From positions 1 through 21,147 of the forward strand of contig CAYTZH010000061.1 of the NCBI GenBank assembly GCA_964442285.1: DNA of 21,147 nucleotides, in the 5' to 3' direction. Below the pieces are notes generated by a model. The model saw only the letters and a program-made list of their open reading frames with translations, had not been told where the DNA came from and ran no database searches. The DNA is from CAYTZH01 sp964442285 (GTDB lineage: Bacteria; Myxococcota_A; UBA9160; JAFDET01). Numbering within the stretch: position 1 is the first letter of the stretch; each line of letters opens with the position of its first letter. Shown here piece after piece: positions 1 through 6,442 of the stretch. A program made the translations under genes and the position numbers.

Positions 1-763
<763 letters not shown>

Positions 764-793
764 GGCTCGTCTCCGGGGCGCGGGCGTCTGGGT

Positions 794-1228
794 TCAGAGT
801 CCGGCGCGCTCGAGCTCTTCCGCCTGGAACTTCGAGGGGCACTTGGCGAACACCTTGGTCGCCACGAAGACCGGCTCGCCGGCGGGGCCGAGGCGTCCCT
901 CCACGACCACCTCGGCGCCGTCCTTGAACAGGTCCGGCGTGTCCAGGCTCTCGAAGCGGACGCGCAGGAGCGAGCCGGCGGGCGCGCTGCCGTGGGGCGG
1001 CGTCTCCCGGACGGCGAAGACGACGGACCTGCGCTCGAGATCGCGCTCGATCGAGCCCTCGGCCACGTAGCCGTGGACGCGGGCCGGCTCGCGGGAGCCG
1101 GAGGTCTGGAACTCGGAGAGTGTCTGGTAGTAGCGGTAGCCGGCGTCGTCGAGCGAGGACCAGGCGTAGACACCGATGAGCAGGGCAACAGTGACGGCGC
1201 CGGCGGCGATCTGCACTCCCTTGGACAT
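794..1228 (-). CDS. ccmE: Cytochrome c maturation haem chaperone CcmE, Cys-type variant
   Basis: 144-residue periplasmic haem chaperone. One N-terminal membrane anchor (about residues 5-25) is followed by an OB-fold-like beta domain containing VHGYVAEGSI, VFAVRET, LRVRFES and VVVEGRLG. In classical CcmE the haem-binding motif is HxxxY. Here the motif reads AKCPSKF, so the haem-attaching position is Cys130 (codon 839-841) and the usual Tyr is Phe134 (codon 827-829). Cys-type CcmE with CxxxY is known from Desulfovibrio and archaea; the Phe is the oddity. The start was chosen because the next in-frame codons upstream are antisense to the aminotransferase gene and because a good promoter sits 9 nt before this ATG. 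It is followed by ccmF in the same operon. Confidence 0.92.
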   Translation of the reverse strand: MSKGVQIAAGAVTVALLIGVYAWSSLDDAGYRYYQTLSEFQTSGSREPARVHGYVAEGSIERDLERRSVVFAVRETPPHGSAPAGSLLRVRFESLDTPDLFKDGAEVVVEGRLGPAGEPVFVATKVFAKCPSKFQAEELERAGL

Positions 1229-1237
1229 GCTGAGCGG

Positions 1238-1266
1238 AGCGTAGGACCCGCGGATGCGCGCGTCAA
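1238..1266 (-). promoter_or_regulatory. Promoter-like pair for ccmEF
   Basis: On the minus strand, TTGACG (1266-1261) is followed after exactly 17 nt by TACGCT (1243-1238). The ATG of ccmE starts only 9 nt further on and no Shine-Dalgarno sequence is visible, so the transcript would have a leader of only a few bases. This is inferred from sequence only. Confidence 0.5.
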
Positions 1267-1304
1267 TTCGGGCCGTCGGCCGAAAACCGCGGAAGATCGA
1301 GCAG

Positions 1305-1333
1305 TTGCGCCCTGCGTCGGGTCGGGCTACAGC
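1305..1333 (+). promoter_or_regulatory. Promoter-like pair for the aminotransferase-engB pair
   Basis: TTGCGC (1305-1310), 17 nt, then TACAGC (1328-1333), with the GTG start 9 nt downstream. It diverges from the ccmE promoter within the same 114-bp intergenic region (1229-1342), which holds nothing else that I can recognise. The -10 match is only partial. Confidence 0.35.
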
Positions 1334-1342
1334 GGCGGGGCC

Positions 1343-2497
1343 GTGTCGATCCGGTTCGCCGCCCGGGCCATGGAGGTCGTTCCCTTCCAGGCCATGGAGA
1401 TCATGGAGCGCGCCTTCGCCCTCGAGCGCGAGGGCCGCGACGTGCTCCATCTGGAGATCGGGGAGCCGCGCTTCGATCCGCCCGAGGCCGCCCTCGCGGC
1501 CTGCGCCCGGGCCCTGCGCGACGGCGAGACCGGCTACACCGACAGCCGCGGGCTGCCGGACCTGCGCGAGGCCATCGCCGGGGAGCACGCGCGCCGGAGC
1601 GGGCGGGCCGTCTCGCCCGAGCAGGTGCTGGTCACGAGCGGGACGTCGGCCGCCATGCTCCTGGTATTCGGCCTGCTGGTGGCGCCGGGCGACGAGGTGG
1701 TGATCGGGTCCCCGCACTACCCGTGCTACCCGAACTTCGTCCGCTTCTGCGGCGGGCGGCCGGTCTTCGTGCCGACCCGTGCGGAGGACGACTACCGCCT
1801 CGAGCCCGACGCGGTGCGCAGCGCCGTCAGCGACCGCACCCGCGCCATCGTGGTGGGGTCCCCCGCCAACCCGACGGGCGCCATCCAGGAGGCGGAGACC
1901 CTGCGGGCCCTGGCCGAGCTGGGCATCCCGCTGGTGGCCGACGAGATCTACGCCGGCCTCCACTACGACGACGCCGCTCCGGGGTCGGCCCTGGCGACCG
2001 CGGAGCACGTCTTCGTCCTCGACGGCTTCTCCAAGCGCTACGCCATGACGGGGTTCCGGCTCGGCTACGTCATCGCGCCGCGGCTGGCCATGCGCCAGCT
2101 CCAGGTGCTGCAGCAGAACCTGTTCATCTCGGCGAACCGTTTCGTGCAGCACGCGGGCACGGCCGCGATCCGACACGGCGAGCCCATGGTCGCCGCCATG
2201 CGCGACGCCCTCGACGGGCGGCGCCGTCGCCTGGTCGCCGGGCTGCGGCGCCTGGGCCTCGACGTGCCGGTGACGCCGCGGGGTGCCTTCTACGTCTTCG
2301 CCGACGCCCGCAGCGTCGACCACGACTCGCGCCGCCTGGCCCACGAGCTGCTCGAGCGCAGCGGCGTGGCCGTCACCCCCGGGATCGACTTCGGCGACGT
2401 GGGAGAGGGCTGGCTGCGCTTCTCCTACGCCACCGACGACGCCGTCATCGAGGAGGCGCTGGCGCGGCTCGCCGACACGCTCCCGAGTCTGCGATGA
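1343..2497 (+). CDS. PLP-dependent class I/II aminotransferase (fold type I)
   Basis: 384-residue cytosolic aminotransferase that exchanges an amino group between an amino acid and a 2-oxo acid using pyridoxal phosphate; the substrate cannot be read from the sequence. Visible landmarks are the glycine-rich TSGTSAAM near residue 98, NPTG with Asn176, the ADEIY segment with Asp200 and Tyr203, the PLP lysine Lys231 in DGFSKRYAMTGFRLGY, and Arg239. The start is taken as GTG 1343 because family members begin with a short segment before the PFQAMEIMERA helix; an ATG at 1370 would remove nine residues. The open frame extends much further upstream, but that part is antisense to ccmE/ccmF. The stop overlaps the engB start as ATGA, so the two are translationally coupled. 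The aspartate/alanine-type aminotransferase family is certain, the exact reaction is not. Confidence 0.9.
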   Translation: MSIRFAARAMEVVPFQAMEIMERAFALEREGRDVLHLEIGEPRFDPPEAALAACARALRDGETGYTDSRGLPDLREAIAGEHARRSGRAVSPEQVLVTSGTSAAMLLVFGLLVAPGDEVVIGSPHYPCYPNFVRFCGGRPVFVPTRAEDDYRLEPDAVRSAVSDRTRAIVVGSPANPTGAIQEAETLRALAELGIPLVADEIYAGLHYDDAAPGSALATAEHVFVLDGFSKRYAMTGFRLGYVIAPRLAMRQLQVLQQNLFISANRFVQHAGTAAIRHGEPMVAAMRDALDGRRRRLVAGLRRLGLDVPVTPRGAFYVFADARSVDHDSRRLAHELLERSGVAVTPGIDFGDVGEGWLRFSYATDDAVIEEALARLADTLPSLR

Positions 2498-3126
2498 GCG
2501 GGCCGCCGCGGGTGATCGGGGCCGAGCGGGTGGCGACCGCGGCGGGTCCCGAGGGCTTCCCGCGCGAAGGTCTGCCGGAGATCGCCTTCCTGGGGCGCTC
2601 GAACGTGGGCAAGTCGAGCCTGCTCAACCGGCTGGTCTCGCGCAAGCAGCTGGCACGGACCAGCGGCACGCCGGGCAAGACCCGGCTGCTCCACTTCTTC
2701 GAGGTGCGGCGCCGGGGCCCGCACGGGGACACGTCGCTGCTGTTCGTCGACCTGCCCGGCTACGGCTTCGCCCGGGTCTCGCGCGCCGAGCGCGCGGCCT
2801 GGCGGCCGCTGGTGGAGGGCTATCTGGCCGACCGACCCCCGCTGCGGCTGGCGATCCTGCTGCAGGACCTGCGGCGGGACGTGTCCGACGATGAGCTGGA
2901 CCTCCTGGCCTGGCTCGAGGCCCGGGGAGTGGCCGCCCTCGTGGCCCTCACCAAGTGCGACAAGCTGAAGCCCATGCGCCGTGCCGGGCGGCTTCGGGAG
3001 CACGCGGGGGCCTTCGGGCTGCCGCCGGAGCGCCTGCTGGCCACCTCCGCCGAGAGCGGCCTCGGCCTGGGGGCGCTCTGGGGGGCCATCGACGCCGCCC
3101 TGGAAGGCCCGGCGACCGGCGCCTGA
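2494..3126 (+). CDS. engB: Ribosome-biogenesis GTPase EngB (YihA/YsxC)
   Basis: 210-residue small GTPase needed for assembly of the large ribosomal subunit and indirectly for cell division. All GTPase motifs are present: G1 GRSNVGKSS (residues 34-42), the G2 threonine in TSGTPGKT (about 57-63), G3 DLPGYGFA (86-93), G4 TKCD (153-156) and G5 SAE (185-187). Length is normal for the family. The ATG overlaps the stop of the aminotransferase gene by four bases. It ends three bases before the convergent cofE gene, leaving no room for a separate terminator between them. Confidence 0.96.
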   Translation: MSGPPRVIGAERVATAAGPEGFPREGLPEIAFLGRSNVGKSSLLNRLVSRKQLARTSGTPGKTRLLHFFEVRRRGPHGDTSLLFVDLPGYGFARVSRAERAAWRPLVEGYLADRPPLRLAILLQDLRRDVSDDELDLLAWLEARGVAALVALTKCDKLKPMRRAGRLREHAGAFGLPPERLLATSAESGLGLGALWGAIDAALEGPATGA

Positions 3127-3129
3127 GGC

Positions 3130-3885
3130 TCAGCGGAAGAGGTCGCTGCCCGGGTCGCGGAGCAGGTCGCGCACGCCGCCGTCTCCTTCCAGCGCCACGC
3201 CCTCGACCCACACGGCGGGGATCCCCGCGGCCTTCTCCATGAGCAGGCCCGCCGCCGCGGCGAGCTGGTCGACCCGGGCCATGGCGGTCACCTGCAGGGC
3301 GCGTCCGGCCCAGTCGACGCCACCCCGGGCGTCGGCGATGGGGGCCAGGCCCGCGGAGCCCAGGGCCACGTCCACCAGGCCCTCGCGCCAGGGGCGTCCG
3401 AAGGTGTCCGACACGACCACGCCCAGGCGCGCGTCCGCGGGCGCCAGGGCGTCGCGCAGGCCTCGCGCCGACGCGTCGGGATCTTCCGGCAGCAGGACGG
3501 CCACGTCCTCGCCGGGCGCGTTCGAGAGGTCGACGCCCGCGTTCGCACACACGAATCCGTGCCGGGTCTCGCAGATCAGCACGCCGTGGCCCCGGCGCAC
3601 CACCCGCACGGTCTCCCGCAGCACGAGCTCCACCTGGCGGGGGTCCTTGCCGTCCTCCGCGGCGATGCGCCGGGCTTCCGGGCCGGGCTCGACGTCGCGC
3701 AGGGCCACCACGCGGCCCTCCGCCTTGGACACCACCTTCTGGGCCACGACCAGGACCCCGTCCCGCAGGTCGATACCGCTCGAGGTCGCCGCTTCGGCGA
3801 GCAGCCGGGCCAGGTCGTCGCCCGCCCCGACCGCGGGGACCCCGGCCAGGGGGAGCAGCCGGATCGGGGCCGCGGCCGCACTCAT
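3130..3885 (-). CDS. cofE: Coenzyme F420:L-glutamate ligase CofE
   Basis: 251-residue enzyme that adds gamma-linked glutamates to F420-0 using GTP, the last step of F420 synthesis. Family landmarks run through the whole length: VVAQKVVSKAEGRVV near residue 45, GFVCANAGVDLSNAPG in the middle, VVVSDTFGRPWREGLVDVA, then ALQVTAMARVDQLAAAAGLL and AGIPAVWVEG near the end. There is no FbiB-like nitroreductase C-terminal domain, so it is the single-domain form. It begins 19 nt after the cofC stop and is the last gene of the DUF4124-cofD-cofC-cofE operon. The deazaflavin-ring genes (cofG/cofH or fbiC) are not in the window and must be elsewhere if F420 is made. Confidence 0.95.
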   Translation of the reverse strand: MSAAAAPIRLLPLAGVPAVGAGDDLARLLAEAATSSGIDLRDGVLVVAQKVVSKAEGRVVALRDVEPGPEARRIAAEDGKDPRQVELVLRETVRVVRRGHGVLICETRHGFVCANAGVDLSNAPGEDVAVLLPEDPDASARGLRDALAPADARLGVVVSDTFGRPWREGLVDVALGSAGLAPIADARGGVDWAGRALQVTAMARVDQLAAAAGLLMEKAAGIPAVWVEGVALEGDGGVRDLLRDPGSDLFR

Positions 3886-3904
3886 CCGGCGTCGGTCTCC
3901 GGGG

Positions 3905-4552
3905 TCATCCGGCTTCCGCCTGCGACGCGCGCAGGAGCGCGCGAGTGCGCGGGGCGCCTCCCTTCCGGGTGCGCAGGGCCGCCACGTCCTCGGGCCGGTC
4001 GAGGTCGATCTCCAGGGAGGGACGGCGCAGCTCCCGCCAGGGCAGCCCGCTGGCCTCCGCCAGGGCCCGGTGGCGTCCGCCGCTGTCCGGCCCGAAGGCG
4101 CACGCCACCGCGTCCGGCGGCGCCCGCAGCAGGGCGGCGGTCCCGCCGTCCCGGGCCGGGGCGATGACCACCCCGCGGCCACCGAGCTCGTCGAGGGCGG
4201 TGAGCAGCGCCTCGAGGTCGGCGGACTCCGCCCCGGCGACGTCGGCCAGCACGATCAGGACGGCCTCGGCGCCCGCGCTCGCCAGCGCGGCCGTCGCCGC
4301 TTCGAGCGACGGGTTCAGGCCGGGGGCCGGGTGCAGCAGCGACGCGGCTCCGGCGCGACGCGCCAGGGCGGCGGCGGCGGGGTCCTCGGTCACCACCGTC
4401 ACCTGCGCCAGCCCCCGCGTGGCTCTCAGCGCGCCGACCACGTCCTCCAGCATGGCGCCCTGGAGCCGCGTCACCAGGTCGGGTGGGAATCCCGCGAGCA
4501 GGCGCGACTTGCCCGCTCCCAGGCGCTTGATGGGAACCAGCCCCGCGATCAT
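3905..4552 (-). CDS. cofC: F420 biosynthesis guanylyltransferase CofC (phospholactate / phosphoenolpyruvate / phosphoglycerate type)
   Basis: 215-residue nucleotidyltransferase that activates a three-carbon phospho-acid with GTP to give the donor used by CofD. N-terminal VPIKRLGAGKSRL is the nucleotide-binding signature; later come VVTEDP, GLNPSLEAA, VLIVLADVAGAE, PARDGGTAALLRAPPDA, FGPDSGGRH and EIDLDRPED. Two places differ from what is usual in the family: an SDLP-type motif appears as ADVAGA and GTNALL appears as GTAALL. Bacterial CofC enzymes are known to use 2-phospholactate, phosphoenolpyruvate or 3-phosphoglycerate in different lineages, so the substrate is left open. The ATG overlaps the cofD stop as ATGA. 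Confidence 0.9.
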   Translation of the reverse strand: MIAGLVPIKRLGAGKSRLLAGFPPDLVTRLQGAMLEDVVGALRATRGLAQVTVVTEDPAAAALARRAGAASLLHPAPGLNPSLEAATAALASAGAEAVLIVLADVAGAESADLEALLTALDELGGRGVVIAPARDGGTAALLRAPPDAVACAFGPDSGGRHRALAEASGLPWRELRRPSLEIDLDRPEDVAALRTRKGGAPRTRALLRASQAEAG

Positions 4553-5520
4553 CGCGCGGTGTCGGTCTCCAGGGAAGCAGCCAGCTCGAGCGCGGCCGCG
4601 GCGATCCGGGCCGCCGCGACGCGGTCGCGCATGAGCGTGTCGACCACGCGGGGCGTCAGGCCGAGGGCCTCCACGTCCGAAGCCTGCTCCGCGTCGCGCT
4701 CGTCGAGGACGAAGCCGTCCACCACGCCCCGATAGAGCCGGGCCACGCCCCGGGCGGAGACCTCGCTGCCGATGCCCCGCAGCAGCCGATCCGCGGGACC
4801 CTTCACGGGAGCGCCGCCCACGATGGGCGACACGGCCACCACGGGTGCGCCGCCCTCGGCCAGGGCCTGGCGCACGCCGGGCACCGCCAGGATCGGTCCG
4901 ATCGAGACCACCGGGTTGCTGGGACACACGAGCACGACCCGGGCGCTGCGGAGCAGCGCGAGCAGCCCCGGGGCGGGCGTGGCCGCCAAGGCCGCCGACA
5001 GGTCGACGCCGCGCACCTCGTCCGGCGCGCCGTCCCGCGCCAGGTACTCCTCGAAGTGGACCACCCGCGGCCCCTCCAGCTCGACCAAGGTGGGGCAGGG
5101 GTCCTCCGACATGGGCACGATGCGGGTGCGCAGCCCGAAGGCCCGCCGGATCTCGTCGGTGACGGCCGCGAGCCCCAGGCCCGCGCGCAGGCGCAGGGTG
5201 CGGTGCAGGCAGGTGGCGAGGTCGCGGTCGCCCAGCCGGAACCAGGTCTCGTGGCCGAAGGCGGCCAGCTGGTCGACGACCTCGAAGTGGTCGCCCTCGA
5301 GCCCGTAGCCCCGCTCCGCGTCGACGCGACCCGCCAGGGTGTAGGTGACGATGTCGAGGTCCGGCGAGACGTGGACACCGTAGAACTCGCGGTCGTCGCC
5401 GGTGTTGACCACCGCCGCCACCTCGTGGTCCGGCACCACCTGGACCAGCCCGCGCAGAAAGCGCGCCGCGCCCACGCCGCCGGCCAGCGCCACGACCGAT
5501 CCGGTGGATCGCGCGGCCAC
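4549..5520 (-). CDS. cofD: 2-phospho-L-lactate transferase CofD
   Basis: 323-residue enzyme that transfers the activated phospho-acid to the deazaflavin alcohol Fo, forming F420-0 or its dehydro/phosphoglycerate version. Clear landmarks are ALAGGVGAARFLRGL at the N-terminus (GGVG at 14-17), VVNTGDD, SPDLDIVTYTLAG, WFRLGDRDLATCLHRT, RTRIVPMSEDPCPTLVE, VLVCPSNPVVSIGPILAVPG and VAVSPIVGGAPVKGPA. The GTG at 5520 lies three bases after the stop of the upstream DUF4124 gene; a CTG overlapping that stop (5526-5524) is also in frame, giving only two more residues. It is second in the F420 operon and overlaps cofC by four bases. Confidence 0.95.
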   Translation of the reverse strand: MAARSTGSVVALAGGVGAARFLRGLVQVVPDHEVAAVVNTGDDREFYGVHVSPDLDIVTYTLAGRVDAERGYGLEGDHFEVVDQLAAFGHETWFRLGDRDLATCLHRTLRLRAGLGLAAVTDEIRRAFGLRTRIVPMSEDPCPTLVELEGPRVVHFEEYLARDGAPDEVRGVDLSAALAATPAPGLLALLRSARVVLVCPSNPVVSIGPILAVPGVRQALAEGGAPVVAVSPIVGGAPVKGPADRLLRGIGSEVSARGVARLYRGVVDGFVLDERDAEQASDVEALGLTPRVVDTLMRDRVAAARIAAAALELAASLETDTAR

Positions 5521-5522
5521 GG

Positions 5523-6209
5523 TCAGGGCCGGCTGAGGCGGGCCCGCTCCTGACGGAGCGCCGCCAGGTCGGCCTGCAGCCTGGGGAAGCGCCGGGCCAG
5601 GCGCTGGAACTCCTCCGAATCGTAGAGCGCGTCGCTGGCGTCGCTGCCGTCGGGGGCGACCCCGCGGCTGATCAGGGCCTTCAGCGCCTCCTCGTCCCGG
5701 GCGATCTGCACCTCGAGCTCCGCGATCTCCCGGTCGAGGCGGGCGATCGCGTCGGTCTCCGGGCCCCCGGCGCTCCCTGCCGCAGGGGCCACCGCCGCGG
5801 TCGCGGCCGGATTCGCCGGCGCGTCGGGCGCCTCCGGGGCTGCGGTGCCGCCGGGGTCGCTCGGGGCCGCCTCGACGACGTCGGGCTCCACCAGCGGCGC
5901 GCGCTCGACGACCTCCGCCTCCACGCTGCCCGCGTCCCGCACGGACCAGAGGTCCTCGCGGGCGCTTCGCGCGGGGGCCGGGGCCGGCGCGGGGGTCTCG
6001 GGCTCCCGGGGCACGTCGCGGATGCGGTCGCGCAGGTTCCTCGGCACCCGGTCCGGATCGGTCGTGTAGTGGGCGATGCCGTTGCGGTCCACCCACTTGT
6101 AGATGGTCGGACGCCCGGGCCCGGCCTCATCTTCCGCAGCGGCCGGGGCGCCCGGGCCGAAGCGCAGGGCGAGGGCGAGGGCGAGGAGGAGGAGACCCGG
6201 CCGCGTCAT
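5523..6209 (-). CDS. Exported DUF4124-domain protein with C-terminal coiled coil
   Basis: 228 residues. A signal peptide (about 1-25, MTRPGLLLLALALALRFG then PAAA) leads into a DUF4124 domain, seen as IYKWVDRNGIAHYTTDPDRVP (about 36-56). A long Pro/Ala-rich linker follows, then a charged heptad-like helical region (about 155-228) with DREIAELEVQIARDEEALKAL and RLQADLAALRQERARL. DUF4124 is a small domain found in many periplasmic or outer-membrane proteins of unknown function. It is the first gene of the cofDCE operon, which is an unexpected partner. The first nine codons are duplicated upstream (see the 41-bp repeat). No function is assigned. Confidence 0.85.
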   Translation of the reverse strand: MTRPGLLLLALALALRFGPGAPAAAEDEAGPGRPTIYKWVDRNGIAHYTTDPDRVPRNLRDRIRDVPREPETPAPAPAPARSAREDLWSVRDAGSVEAEVVERAPLVEPDVVEAAPSDPGGTAAPEAPDAPANPAATAAVAPAAGSAGGPETDAIARLDREIAELEVQIARDEEALKALISRGVAPDGSDASDALYDSEEFQRLARRFPRLQADLAALRQERARLSRP

Positions 6210-6270
6210 GGCGTGCGAGTGTCGAGAAGGAGGAGGCCCGGCCGTGTCATGGCGTGCGAGTGTCGAGAAG
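6189..6270. repeat. 41-bp tandem duplication over the start of the DUF4124 gene
   Basis: 6189-6229 and 6230-6270 are direct repeats with 39 of 41 bases identical; the differences are A/G at the seventh base and C/T at the sixteenth. Each copy contains on the minus strand the -10-like GACACT, the ATG and the first codons of the DUF4124 gene. Only the outer copy retains a -35-like TTGACC at the right distance. Confidence 0.95.
6206..6250 (-). CDS. Fourteen-codon leader ORF made by tandem duplication
   Basis: The ATG at 6250 encodes MTRPGLLLLDTRTP and ends at a TGA that overlaps the ATG of the DUF4124 gene as ATGA. The first nine residues are identical to the real N-terminus, with three synonymous changes (ACA/ACG, GGC/GGT, CTT/CTC). 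A promoter-like pair lies 8 nt upstream of this ATG. It may act as a coupled leader peptide, or be an untranslated remnant of the duplication. Translation is not proven. Confidence 0.45.
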   Translation of the reverse strand: MTRPGLLLLDTRTP

Positions 6271-6287
6271 GCCCCCGGTTTGGTCAA
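6259..6287 (-). promoter_or_regulatory. Promoter-like pair for the DUF4124-cofDCE operon
   Basis: On the minus strand TTGACC (6287-6282), 17 nt, GACACT (6264-6259), and 8 nt later the leader ATG at 6250. The remainder of the 233-bp divergent intergenic region (6210-6442) shows no convincing promoter for the plus-strand gene at 6443. A short GTCCG/CGGAC inverted repeat is present near 6330. Confidence 0.45.
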
Positions 6288-6442
6288 GCGACGATCGGCA
6301 GTGCGCCGGCGACGCGCACGGACGTTGGCCGTCCGGGTGCGGACATCGCTCCACGCCGGCGCTCCCGGGGCGTCCGCGGAGCGCGGTGCGACCGCGACAG
6401 CGCCCGCCCGGGCCGGCACGGCGCTTGCTCCGTGGCGGATCC

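Noticed and set aside
1229..2344. Upstream extension of the ccmE frame, making a 516-residue reading frame
   Set aside because: The added part is antisense to the aminotransferase and has no family resemblance; the ccmE membrane anchor and promoter fit the ATG at 1228.
5518..5526. CTG overlapping the DUF4124 stop as a third case of CTG start (cofD)
   Set aside because: It is in frame, but a normal GTG lies only three bases downstream, so it gives no independent evidence for CTG use.
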